A DNA stretch of 64,000 bases from Sorangium cellulosum So0157-2 (lineage in GTDB: Bacteria > Myxococcota_A > Polyangia > Polyangiales > Polyangiaceae), in assembly GCF_000418325.1 (NCBI RefSeq), contig NC_021658.1, positions 2,852,001 through 2,916,000 of the forward strand, read 5' to 3'. The translations under genes were made by a program, and so were the position numbers. The notes under the pieces are model-generated. The model was not told the DNA's origin, made no database searches, and saw nothing but the letters and a program-made list of their open reading frames with translations. Positions 1-8,732 of the stretch are shown piece by piece. Position 1 is the first letter of the stretch, and each line of letters starts with the position of its first letter.

Positions 1-1637
1 GCTCCCGCGGCCGCGGCGCTTCGGCAAGACCCTGAACCTCTCTACCATCGCGTATTTCCTCAGGAAATGCGACGAGGACCTCTCCCCGCTGTTCCAGGAT
101 CTCGCCGTCTGGAGCGACCCGGCGGCCCGCGCGCATTTCCAGCAGCACCCTGTCCTGTTCCTCACGTTCAAGGACATCAAGACCGCCTCTTACGAGACCA
201 CGCTGGACGCGATCCGCACGGAGGTGCGGCGCCTCTACAGCCAGCATCAGGAGCTGCTGCAAGACGACGTGCTTCGCCCCGATGAGCGGCGGCACTACGA
301 GCACATGCTCTTCGGGGAGATTGCCGAGGAGGACTGTCGTGGGTCGTTGAGAGAGCTGTCCGATTACCTCGCACGCTACCACGGCCGCAAGGTCGTCATT
401 TTGATCGACGAATACGACACCCCGATCCAATCCGGATACCTGAACGGCTTCTTCGATGAGGTGACGCTGTTCTTCCGAAATTTCTTCTCTGCCGCGCTCA
501 AGGACAACCCCTCGCTCTTCAAGGGGGTGCTGACGGGGGTGCTGCGGGTCGCCCGGGAGAACCTCTTCTCGGGCCTCAACAACGTCATCGTCTCCTCGAT
601 CCTGAACGATCGCCGTTACGCGACCTCCTTCGGCTTCACCGAAGCGGAGGTCGCCGGCGTCCTCGAGCAGGCGCGACCCGACAGCGGCCCCACCGGACAG
701 ACCGGCTCGCTCCCCGATCATGCGCCGCCGCGCCTCGACGAGGTCCGGGCCTGGTACAACGGATATCTCTTCGGCGGTGAGGTCATCTACAATCCCTGGT
801 CGATCCTCAACTGCGTGGACAGCGGCGCCCTCCGGCCCTACTGGGTCAACACCGCCTCGAACGACCTCCTCCACGAGCTCATCGCGCGGCGGGGGCTCGG
901 CCTCTCGACCGAAACCGAGGCGCTGCTGCGGGGCGAGCCCGTCGAGGCCCGTATCGATGAGAACATCGTCCTGCGCGATCTGGACCGGCAGCCCGAGGCG
1001 CTGTGGAGCTTCCTCCTCATTCTCCGGCTACCTCACGCCCAGGGCGGTGCGCGAGGAGCTCGGCAAGGTCATCGCCTCGCTCGCCATTCCCAACATCGAG
1101 GTTGGCGTCGCGTACCGCGATCTCTTCGACTCCTGGCTCCGGCGCGGGCTGCCGGAGCGGAGGCACGCCGAGGGGCTGCTCCGCGCGCTGCTCGCGGGCG
1201 ACGCGCCGTCGCTGGAGGCGCTGCTCGAGCGGCTGCTCGTCACCGTGATGTTCTACCAGGACCCCGCCGGCCGGGAGCCGGAGAAGCTCTATCACGGCTT
1301 CATCCTCGGCCTCCTGGTGCAGCTCGAGGGCGATTACGACGTCCGCTCCAACCGCGAGTCGGGCCTCGGCCGCGCCGACGTCCTCGTGCGGCCGCGGACG
1401 CCGGGGCGTCCAGGGGTCGTGCTGGAGCTCAAGGTGCCGCAGCGCGGCGAGACGCCGGAGCAGGCGCTCCTCGCCGCCGCGCGGCAGGTCCGCGATCGCC
1501 GCTACGCGGCAGAGCTTGTCGCCGCCGGCGCCGCGCCCGTGCACGCCCTGGTCGCGGTCTTCGACGGAAAGCGCGCCTGGGTGAGGCCGGTCGACGACGT
1601 CCTCTCCGGCGCCGAGGGCGGACCCTCGCGGGACTGA
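1..1637 (+). pseudogene. AAA-ATPase-like / PD-(D/E)XK nuclease family protein, 5'-truncated by window and frameshifted
   Basis: Reading frame 2 is open from base 2 and begins inside a P-loop-like motif (RRFGKTLNLST, near bases 15-50), so the true start lies upstream of the window. It encodes an AAA-ATPase-like domain with LIDEYDTPI as Walker B (about 400-425) and continues to LWSFLL. Near base 1019 homology moves to frame 3 (FSGYLTPRAVREEL), which runs to the stop at 1635-1637 and carries the PD-(D/E)XK-like nuclease core (GRADVLV, then VVLELKV at about 1420-1440). One extra base at about 1019 explains the break. This architecture matches the 'AAA-ATPase-like + DUF1703' family, common in some bacteria and of unclear function. 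It may be a real pseudogene or a single-base sequence error; family assignment is confident, cause is not. Confidence 0.8.
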
Positions 1638-1863
1638 CACCACCGGACATGTGTCGTGGTGCGGAGCACAACGTCCTGCCCACCTTCGCACCGCTTCGCG
1701 GCAAACCGTAACCTAGATCTCGTAACGGTTGCCTTCCTCACAGCACAAATTGCTGCCTGGAAGCGGCGCGGTTCTGGATATCCTCGGCCACTGCGATGGG
1801 CTCTTCCGACGCACTGCTCTGGCGAGCGCCGCGGCTCCCGGGGTCGCCGCAGGGGTACCGCTG

Positions 1864-4800
1864 ATGCGCGCAGGGGACCTCGTCGGCAACCGCTTCGAGA
1901 TCGAGGGGCACGCCACCGCCGGCGGCATGGCGCAGATCTTCCGCGCCCGCGACCGGCTCACCGGCGAGCCGGTCGCGGTGAAGATCCTCCAGCGCCGGGG
2001 CCCCCAGGAGACGCACCGCTTCCTCCGCGAGGCGCAGGCGCTCGCCACGCTCCGTCACCCCGGGATCGTCGCGTACGTCGCGCACGGCGCGACCGAGGGC
2101 GGCGACCTCTTCCTCGCCATGCAGTGGCTCTCCGGCGAGACCCTCGCCGAGCGCTTCCTCCGCGAGCCGCTCACCGTGCCCGAGAGCCTCGCGCTCGGCG
2201 CGCGCGTCGCCGCCACGCTCGGCGCCCTCCACCGCCTCGGCGTCGTCCACCGCGATCTCAAGCCGAGCAACCTCCTGCTCGTCGGCGGCTCCGTCGACGA
2301 GGTCACCCTGCTCGACTTCGGCGTCGCGCGCATCGCGGAGGCCGGCCAGGAGCTCACCATGCCCGGCGTGATGCTCGGCACCCCCGGCTACATGGCGCCC
2401 GAGCAGGCGCGCGGCGAGCTCACCATCGACGCCCGCGCCGACGTCTTCGCCCTCGGCTGCGTCCTCTACCGCTGCCTCACCGGCCGGCCCCCGTTCGTCG
2501 GCAACGACGGCCTCTCCGTGCTCGTGAAGGTCCTCCTCGAGGATCCGCCCCGGCTCCGGGAGCTCCGCGGCGAGGTGCCCGCCGCGCTCGACGATCTCGT
2601 CATGCGCATGCTCGCCAAGGCCCCGCGCGACCGCCCCCGCGACGGCGCGGCCGTGGCCGCCGAGCTCGCGTCGCTCGGCGAGCTCGCGCCCGGCTCGCGG
2701 CGCGTCCCTTTGCCGATCGGCGGCCCCGCCCCCGAGCTCACCACCGGCGAGCGCCGGATGATCTGCCTCCTCCTCGCCCGCGACGGCGCGCTCGACAGCG
2801 ACGCGACCCGGTCCGAGGGCGAGGACGCGCTCCGGGTGCGGGCGCTCAGCGCCCTGGCCGAGCGCCACCAGGGCCGCCTCGAGATCATCGAGTCGCGCTC
2901 GCCGGTCGTCGTGCTCTCGGGCGCCGTCGCGCCGACCGATCTCGCCGCCCGGGGCGCGCGGTGCGCGCTCGCGATGCAGGTGCTGCTCGGCGGCGCGCCC
3001 GTCGCGCTGGTCTCGGGGCGCACCGAGCTCACCGCCCGCTCCCCGATCGGCAACCTCATCGATCAGGCCGCGGCGCTCCTCGCCGGCGACGCGGCGCGGC
3101 CCGGCGTCGTCCGCATCGACGAGGTCACGGCCGGCCTGCTCGGCGCGCGGTTCGACGTCGGAGCCGATCCCACCGGCCACCTCCTGCGCGGCGAGCGCGA
3201 CGACCTCGAGGTGGTGCCGCGCCTGCTCGGCAAGCCGACGCCGTGCGTGGGCCGCGACCGCGAGCTGTCCCTCCTCGAGGCGACCTTCGTCCAGTGCATC
3301 GAGGAGCAGACCCCGTCCGCGGTGCTGGTCACCGCCCCCGCCGGCATGGGCAAATCGCGCCTGCGAACCGAGCTGCTCCGGCGCCTCCGGGCGCGCGGCG
3401 AGCCGATGGAGGTCTGGATCGCGCGCGGCGATCCGATGAGCGCCGGCGCCTCCTTCGGCCTCCTCTCGCAGGTGCTCCGGCGCGCGCTCGGCGTCGCCGA
3501 CGGCACGCCGGCCGCGGCGGTGCAGCGCAAGATCCGCGAGCGCGTCGGCCGCCACGGCGAGGACGGCGCCCGCCTCGCGCCGTTCCTCGGCGAGCTCGTG
3601 GGGGCGCCCTTCCCGGACGACGAGAGCGAGGCGCTCCGGGTGGCGCGCCGGAGCTCCGTGCTCATGGGCGATCAGCTGCACCTCGCCTGGGAGGAGTTCC
3701 TGCGCGCCGAGTGCGCGGCGCAGCCGGTGCTGCTCGTCCTCGAGGACCTGCACTGGGGCGATCTGCCGACGGTGGCCATGATCAACAGCGCCCTCCGCAA
3801 CCTGCGCGACGCGCCGTTCATGGTGCTGGCGCTCGGCCGGCCCGAGGTGCGCGAGATGTTCCCGAAGCTGTGGGCCGGCCGCGGCGTGCAGGAGATCGAG
3901 CTCACCGGGCTCTCGCGCCGCGCCAGCGAGCGGCTCGTGCGCCAGTCGCTCGGCAACGCGGCCGCCGACGAGGTCGTCGCCACGCTGGTCGAGCGCGCCG
4001 ACGGCAACGCGTTCTTCCTGGAAGAGCAGATCCGCGCCGCCGCCGACGGGCGGGGCGCCGCGCTGCCGGAGACGGTGCTGGCGATGGTGCAGGCGCGGCT
4101 CGAGGCGCTCGATCCCGAGGCGCGGCGCGTCCTCCGGGCGGCGAGCGTCTTCGGCCAGAGCTTCCGGCCTGCGGGCGTGGCCGCGCTGCTCGGCGGCGCC
4201 GACGCCGAGGTGGGGGACCGGCTCGCCGAGCTCGTCGAGCGCGAGGTGATCGTCCCGCGGCGGCAGCCTGGCCGGCGCGGCGACGGCCTCCTCTCCGCGA
4301 TGTCCTCCTCCCCGCACGCGGGGTCCTTCGACGAGCCCGAGCGCGACGCGCCCACGGCGTGCGAGGCCGCGGCGCTCGAGCTCGGCGCGCCGGGCGAGGC
4401 GGGCGCGGCCGAGCCCGAGTACAGCTTCCGGCACGGCCTCGTGCGGGAGGCGGCGTACGGCGCGCTGACGGACTACGACCGGCAGCTCGGGCACCGGCTC
4501 GCGGGCGAGTGGCTGGAGGGGGAGGGGAAGGGCGACGCCGCGGAGCTCGCGGAGCACTTCGAGCGCGGCGCCGAGCCGGGGCGGGCGGCGGCGTGGTACC
4601 GGCGCGCGGCGGAGCAGTCCCTGCGCGGCAACGATCTCCTCGCCGCGATCCGGCACGCCGAGCGCGGCCTCGCGTGCGGCGCCGCCGGGGCGGAGGCGGG
4701 CGGGCTGCTCCTCGCCGAGGCGGAGGCCCGCGTGTGGCGCGGCGATTTCGCCGTGGCCGAGCAGCGCGCGCTCGAGGCGGCCGCGCTGTTCGAGCCGGGC

Positions 4801-5868
4801 TCGCCGTCCTGGTACTCCGCCGCGACCGAGGTGGTCCTGGCCGCCGGCAAGCAGGGGGCGCTCGACCGCGTCGAGTCCTGGGTGGCGACGGCGCGGGGCG
4901 CGTCGCCCGGCGAGGGCGCGCTCACCCGGCGGGACATCTGCCTCGTCGAGGGCGCCCTCTGGCTCGTCTTCGGCGGCCGCTACGCCGCCGCGGACGGGAT
5001 CATCGCCGCGCTCGAGCGCAGCGGGGACGAGGGCCGCGCGCTCGACATCGAGGTGCTCGCCAGGCTGTACGAGGCGCGCGCCATCCGCGCGATGACCTCC
5101 GGCGATCCCGGCGCCTGCCTGGAGGGCATCGAGGCGGCGCTCGCGGTGTTCGAGCGGAGCGGCGATCGCCGCAACGCCTGCTCGCTGCGGGTGAACCTGG
5201 GCGCCATCACCACGGAGCTCGGCGACTACGAGGGGGCCGAGGCCGCGCTGCGCGCCGCGCTGCGCGCCGCGGAGCAGATGGAGCTCACGGACCTGGCCGC
5301 GTTCGCCCGCAGCAACCTGGGCAACGTGATGATCGCCCGCGGCGATCTCGACGAGGCGCGGCGGGTCGAGGCGGAGGCGATCGCGACGTTCCAGCGGCTG
5401 GGCGATCCGAGGGCCGAGGGGGTCGCGCGCGCCTACCTGGCGAAGGCGGCGCTGCTCGGCGGCGACCTCGCCGCCGCGGAGGCCGAGGCCCGCGCGGCCG
5501 CCGAGCTCCTGCAGAGCGCGCCGCCGCTGCGCGCCGCGGCGTGGGCGCTCTCCGCGCGCGTGCTGCTCCGGAAGGGCCGCGCCGACGAGGCGCTCGCGCT
5601 CTCCGGCGAGGCGCTCTCCCTCCTCGAGTCGCTCGGCGCGGTCGAGGAGGGCGAGTCGCTGATCCGGCTCGTCCGGGCGGAGGCCCTCTTCGCGAGCGGC
5701 CGGCAGGACGAAGGGATCGCCGCGATCGCGCGGGCGCGCCAGAGCGTGCTCGCCCGCGCCGGGCAGATCTCGAATCCTCGCTACCGGGATCGCTTCCTCT
5801 CGTCGCTCGACAACGGCGAGACGCTCGCGCTGGCGGCGCGGTGGCTCGGCGACAGCGGCGCTCGGTGA
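1864..5868 (+). CDS. Serine/threonine protein kinase with cyclase-like domain, AAA ATPase and TPR region (PknK-like)
   Basis: A 1334-residue regulator. I chose the ATG at 1864 because it places MRAGDLVGNRFEI directly before the kinase fold. Residues 10-275 are a Hanks-type kinase: Lys40 in PVAVKIL, catalytic HRDLKPSN (Asp131, Asn136) and DFG at 151-153; the Gly-rich loop (HATAGGMAQIF) is loose. Residues about 295-455 resemble a degenerate class III nucleotidyl cyclase domain (GERRMICLLLARD near its start; no clear metal-binding Asp pair). A STAND/AAA ATPase follows, with Walker A APAGMGKS near 490 and VLLVLEDLHWGD near 620. The last 430 residues or so are TPR-like helical repeats. The layout matches PknK/MalT-like signalling ATPases that are abundant in myxobacteria. 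The ligand is unknown. It is monocistronic, and no transmembrane segment is evident. Confidence 0.88.
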   Translation: MRAGDLVGNRFEIEGHATAGGMAQIFRARDRLTGEPVAVKILQRRGPQETHRFLREAQALATLRHPGIVAYVAHGATEGGDLFLAMQWLSGETLAERFLREPLTVPESLALGARVAATLGALHRLGVVHRDLKPSNLLLVGGSVDEVTLLDFGVARIAEAGQELTMPGVMLGTPGYMAPEQARGELTIDARADVFALGCVLYRCLTGRPPFVGNDGLSVLVKVLLEDPPRLRELRGEVPAALDDLVMRMLAKAPRDRPRDGAAVAAELASLGELAPGSRRVPLPIGGPAPELTTGERRMICLLLARDGALDSDATRSEGEDALRVRALSALAERHQGRLEIIESRSPVVVLSGAVAPTDLAARGARCALAMQVLLGGAPVALVSGRTELTARSPIGNLIDQAAALLAGDAARPGVVRIDEVTAGLLGARFDVGADPTGHLLRGERDDLEVVPRLLGKPTPCVGRDRELSLLEATFVQCIEEQTPSAVLVTAPAGMGKSRLRTELLRRLRARGEPMEVWIARGDPMSAGASFGLLSQVLRRALGVADGTPAAAVQRKIRERVGRHGEDGARLAPFLGELVGAPFPDDESEALRVARRSSVLMGDQLHLAWEEFLRAECAAQPVLLVLEDLHWGDLPTVAMINSALRNLRDAPFMVLALGRPEVREMFPKLWAGRGVQEIELTGLSRRASERLVRQSLGNAAADEVVATLVERADGNAFFLEEQIRAAADGRGAALPETVLAMVQARLEALDPEARRVLRAASVFGQSFRPAGVAALLGGADAEVGDRLAELVEREVIVPRRQPGRRGDGLLSAMSSSPHAGSFDEPERDAPTACEAAALELGAPGEAGAAEPEYSFRHGLVREAAYGALTDYDRQLGHRLAGEWLEGEGKGDAAELAEHFERGAEPGRAAAWYRRAAEQSLRGNDLLAAIRHAERGLACGAAGAEAGGLLLAEAEARVWRGDFAVAEQRALEAAALFEPGSPSWYSAATEVVLAAGKQGALDRVESWVATARGASPGEGALTRRDICLVEGALWLVFGGRYAAADGIIAALERSGDEGRALDIEVLARLYEARAIRAMTSGDPGACLEGIEAALAVFERSGDRRNACSLRVNLGAITTELGDYEGAEAALRAALRAAEQMELTDLAAFARSNLGNVMIARGDLDEARRVEAEAIATFQRLGDPRAEGVARAYLAKAALLGGDLAAAEAEARAAAELLQSAPPLRAAAWALSARVLLRKGRADEALALSGEALSLLESLGAVEEGESLIRLVRAEALFASGRQDEGIAAIARARQSVLARAGQISNPRYRDRFLSSLDNGETLALAARWLGDSGAR

Positions 5869-6020
5869 CGATGCGACAACGGTGCGACGGATAACGGTGC
5901 GATCCACCGAACGTAGGATTCCCTGCCAGCGTCTCTCCCGGAGTCCTCGCGCCGCCTACGAGCACGCCTGATCGGCTGCTCGCTCGCCGTTTTTGCCAGA
6001 CCAACGCAGGTGCGGAATCT

Positions 6021-6055
6021 TTGAGGTTCCTCCCGAAATGCGTTGAGGAAACTCC
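6021..6055 (+). promoter_or_regulatory. Two TTGAGG-N3-CTCC direct repeats upstream of the lipoprotein gene
   Basis: TTGAGGTTCCTCC (6021-6033) and TTGAGGAAACTCC (6043-6055) are 13-bp elements whose starts are exactly 22 bp apart, about two helical turns. Each has internal dyad character (GAGG..CCTC or GAG..CTC). They lie 33-67 bp before the lipoprotein start at 6088, which suits an operator or activator site. This is inferred from pattern only. Confidence 0.4.
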
Positions 6056-6066
6056 TGATGCATGTT

Positions 6067-6080
6067 TCACTAGCTAGTGA
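6067..6080. promoter_or_regulatory. Perfect 14-bp palindrome next to the ribosome binding site
   Basis: TCACTAGCTAGTGA is its own reverse complement and ends 7 bases before the ATG at 6088. Its right arm abuts the Shine-Dalgarno-like GAGGGGG. It could be a repressor operator, or an RNA hairpin affecting ribosome access. The function is not known. Confidence 0.45.
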
Positions 6081-6087
6081 GGGGGCT

Positions 6088-6882
6088 ATGCGAAATCGTA
6101 CTGTATTCGCGATCTCGTTGCTGGGCCTGATGAGCGTCTGTTTGCCGGCCTGCGTGGGTGAGGCCGAGCCCTCCGAGGAGGACAGCGAGACCGCGGCGCA
6201 AGAGGTGTTCACGCGAAACGCGTTCACGACGAACGCGCTGAAAGCCAGCGCGCTCACGACGGACAGGGTCGCGACGGGGGAGCTCACGGGCAATCCGCTG
6301 ACCACCGACGCGATCGCCGGCAGCAGCGATGTCCTGAACGCGCTCCGGGATCCGCTGGCCCGAGAGTTCCTGAAGTACGCGGTGGGCTGCGCGCTCCCGG
6401 CGGGGCAGTCGGTGGAGGTCTCCCTGGGCGGCGAGACTCACGTCTTCGAGGGGGATGTCGGTCTTTCACCCGAGTGGGGCAGGGCGCACGGGCACTGCAA
6501 CGCGCGATGCCAAGGGTGGGTGTCCTCCTGCATGCTGGCCAGGGTCAACCACCTCGGGGAGAGCCTCCCCATCTCGATGCGCGGCCAGAACAAGGCCCTT
6601 GAGCTGGAGCCCGCGGAGCGGGATTCCTTCTCTCACCGGGAGGGGGCTTATTTCGGCGATCTCTTCGCGCCGGAGCAGCTCCGGTTCGCGTGCAGGTCGC
6701 CCGGGTCGACGCTCATCCGCCGCGTGTGCGGCGGGACGGGCGAGGACGCGGAGGGCTGCGTCGTCGAGGTCCTCGGCGAGTGCGACGAACACTGCGGCAA
6801 GCCGTCGTCGGACGGCAGCTTCCGGAACTGCTCCGGCGGCGGCCACACGATTCCGACGACGGTGACGATCTTCCGGCAGTAG
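6088..6882 (+). CDS. Cys-rich predicted lipoprotein of unknown function
   Basis: 264 residues starting at ATG 6088, preceded by a strong GAGGGGG ribosome site; an in-frame ATG at 6043 lies upstream of the palindrome and would precede the signal peptide. A signal peptide ends in the lipobox LPAC with Cys22. The mature N-terminus has a short degenerate Thr/Asn/Leu repeat (FTTNAL, ALTTD, LTGNPLTTD). The rest is a compact domain with about ten cysteines (GHCNARCQGWVSSC, GECDEHCGK), suggesting disulfides in the periplasm or at the outer surface. I recall similar lipoproteins in Polyangiales, but no function. It is convergent with the Uma2 gene, 5 bp between stop codons. The upstream repeats and palindrome suggest tight control. 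Confidence 0.75.
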   Translation: MRNRTVFAISLLGLMSVCLPACVGEAEPSEEDSETAAQEVFTRNAFTTNALKASALTTDRVATGELTGNPLTTDAIAGSSDVLNALRDPLAREFLKYAVGCALPAGQSVEVSLGGETHVFEGDVGLSPEWGRAHGHCNARCQGWVSSCMLARVNHLGESLPISMRGQNKALELEPAERDSFSHREGAYFGDLFAPEQLRFACRSPGSTLIRRVCGGTGEDAEGCVVEVLGECDEHCGKPSSDGSFRNCSGGGHTIPTTVTIFRQ

Positions 6883-6887
6883 CGGGA

Positions 6888-7484
6888 TCAGGTCCCTGCC
6901 GCGGGCTCCTCGTCGCCCCCGAACAGGGCGCCGACGGGCAGCTCCACGGCCTCGAACGGCTCGGCGCGCACGCGGTCGCCGGGGCCGGCGGTGAGCGCAG
7001 CGAGGTAGCCGTCTGCCGTCCAGCGCAGCACGGTGAGCGTCTCGTTCTGCGGGTCGACGATCCAGTAATGGGTGATCTGGGACCGGTGATAGACGCGTAG
7101 CTTCTTGACGAGATCGTTGCTGGCGTTCGAGGCGGAGAGCACCTCGCAGACCCAGTCGGGCTTGCTCTTCACCGGCCGGCCGCTCGGGCGCTCGGGGGTG
7201 CGATCGCGGCGCCAGCCGGCGATGTCGGAGCGGTAGACCTCCTGCGGATCGAGCTCGATCTCGACCTCGGGGAGGATCCACCACCCGCCGGGATGACCGC
7301 CGCCCGGGCGGCGATGGAAGGGGCCGCGCAGGCGGGCGATCACCTCGCCCTGCGCGTCGCTGTGCTCTGCGCTCGGGGTCGCCTTCTCGACGATCGCGCC
7401 GTCGATGATCTCGGCGCGCACGTCAAGGGGCAGCCGCGCGAGATCTTCGGCGGTGGCGCGACCGAGCGGCGAGGCAGTTGCCAT
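6888..7484 (-). CDS. Uma2 family protein (restriction-endonuclease fold, DUF820)
   Basis: 198 residues from the ATG at 7484 (MATASPLGRATAEDLARL). The open frame extends further upstream but that part reads as antisense to the next gene. Family hallmarks are present: the N-terminal segment with EIIDGAIV, the PD-(D/E)XK-like core with EVEIELDP, RSDIAGWRRDR and WVCEVLS, then KKLRVYHRSQITHYWIVDP. Uma2 proteins share a nuclease fold and occur in many copies in cyanobacteria and myxobacteria, but their cellular role is not settled. It is a single gene on the minus strand between two plus-strand genes. Confidence 0.88.
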   Translation of the reverse strand: MATASPLGRATAEDLARLPLDVRAEIIDGAIVEKATPSAEHSDAQGEVIARLRGPFHRRPGGGHPGGWWILPEVEIELDPQEVYRSDIAGWRRDRTPERPSGRPVKSKPDWVCEVLSASNASNDLVKKLRVYHRSQITHYWIVDPQNETLTVLRWTADGYLAALTAGPGDRVRAEPFEAVELPVGALFGGDEEPAAGT

Positions 7485-7559
7485 GCCGGAAAGTGTACCG
7501 CATCCGGCCGCGGGCCTCCCCGCGACGGCTCCCCGCTTTCGTACTAGAGTCGCGCCGCC

Positions 7560-8732
7560 ATGAACCGACGGCCGCCCGCCCTGCTCGCCTGCCTGCTCCT
7601 CGCCGCCTGCGCCTCGCCGGAGCCCCGGCCGAAGGAGCCCCTCGGCCAGATCCCCGAGGCGTCGACCACGGCGAAGCCCGAGTGGCTCCCCTTCCGCATC
7701 CGCGCCGGCAAGAGCGTCGCCGCCGATCCGCGCGAGAAGCACCTCGCCGACCTCCGACAGCTCACCTTCGGCGGCGAGAACGCCGAGGCCTACTGGTCGC
7801 CCGACGGCAGGAAGCTCATCTTCCAGTCGACCCGCGACGGCAACGCCTGCGACCAGCAGTACGTGATCGACCTGGAGAGCGGCGAGGTCCGCAGGGTCTC
7901 GAACGGCCAGGGCAAGACGACCTGCGGCTACTTCCTCTTCCCCGCGCCCCCGGCCCCGGCGCAGCCGCGCGTCCTCTTCGCCTCCACCCACGCCGCCGGC
8001 GAGGCGTGCCCGCCGAAGCCGGATCACTCGCAGGGCTACGTGTGGCCGCTCGACGAGTTCGACATCCACACCGCGAACCCCGACGGCACGGATCTCCGCC
8101 CCCTCATCCAGGGGAAAGGCTACGACGCCGAGGCCACCGTCGCGTTCGACGGCTCGCGCCTCGTGTTCACGAGCACGCGCGACGGGGACATCGAGCTCTA
8201 CACCGCGAAGCTCGACGGCTCCGACGTCCGGCGCATCACGAGCACGCCCGGCTACGACGGCGGCGCCTTCTTCTCGCCCGACTCGACGAAGCTCGTCTGG
8301 CGCGCGAGCCGCCCGACCGGCGCGGCGCTCGACGACTACCGCGCGCTGCTCGCCAAGGGGCTCGTCCGCCCGAGCGCCCTCGAGATCTTCGTCGCGGGCG
8401 CCGACGGGCAGAACCCGCGCGCGGTGACGAGGAACGGCCGCGCCAACTTCGCGCCCTACTTCCTGCCGGACTCGCGGCGGCTCGTCTTCGCCTCGGATTT
8501 CAGCACCCCGCAGGGCGCCCGGGGCATGCCGAACTTCGACCTCTACCTTGTCGACTCCGAGGGGCCCCCGGGGCCCGACGGCGTGCCGCCCGTCGAGCGC
8601 GTCACGTTCTACGAGGGCTTCGACAGCTTCCCGATGTTCTCGCCGACCGGCGAGCACGTCGTCTTCGCCTCGAACCGGTACGGCGCGAAGCCCGGCGAGA
8701 CCAACCTGTTCGTGGCCCGCTGGGTCGAATGA
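7560..8732 (+). CDS. TolB-like WD40/PD40 beta-propeller lipoprotein
   Basis: 390 residues. The N-terminus is a lipoprotein signal with lipobox LAAC and Cys17. The body contains at least four PD40 (TolB-type) blades: YWSPDGRKLIFQSTRDG, FDGSRLVFTSTRDGDIELY, FFSPDSTKLVWRAS, and FSPTGEHVVFASNRYG at the C-terminus. Such propellers usually act as periplasmic protein- or polysaccharide-binding scaffolds. The stop overlaps the start of the next lipoprotein gene (ATGA at 8729-8732), so the two are translationally coupled and probably work together. Confidence 0.87.
   Translation: MNRRPPALLACLLLAACASPEPRPKEPLGQIPEASTTAKPEWLPFRIRAGKSVAADPREKHLADLRQLTFGGENAEAYWSPDGRKLIFQSTRDGNACDQQYVIDLESGEVRRVSNGQGKTTCGYFLFPAPPAPAQPRVLFASTHAAGEACPPKPDHSQGYVWPLDEFDIHTANPDGTDLRPLIQGKGYDAEATVAFDGSRLVFTSTRDGDIELYTAKLDGSDVRRITSTPGYDGGAFFSPDSTKLVWRASRPTGAALDDYRALLAKGLVRPSALEIFVAGADGQNPRAVTRNGRANFAPYFLPDSRRLVFASDFSTPQGARGMPNFDLYLVDSEGPPGPDGVPPVERVTFYEGFDSFPMFSPTGEHVVFASNRYGAKPGETNLFVARWVE

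Noticed and set aside
1738..5907. Very long minus-strand open frame (about 1389 codons) opposite the kinase gene
   Set aside because: It mirrors the plus-strand gene codon for codon, is Arg/Glu/Leu-rich with no domain, and is the usual antisense shadow of high-GC coding DNA.
7485..8657. N-terminal extension of the Uma2 open frame
   Set aside because: The extra part is antisense to the PD40 lipoprotein gene, and the Uma2 domain begins right at the ATG at 7484.
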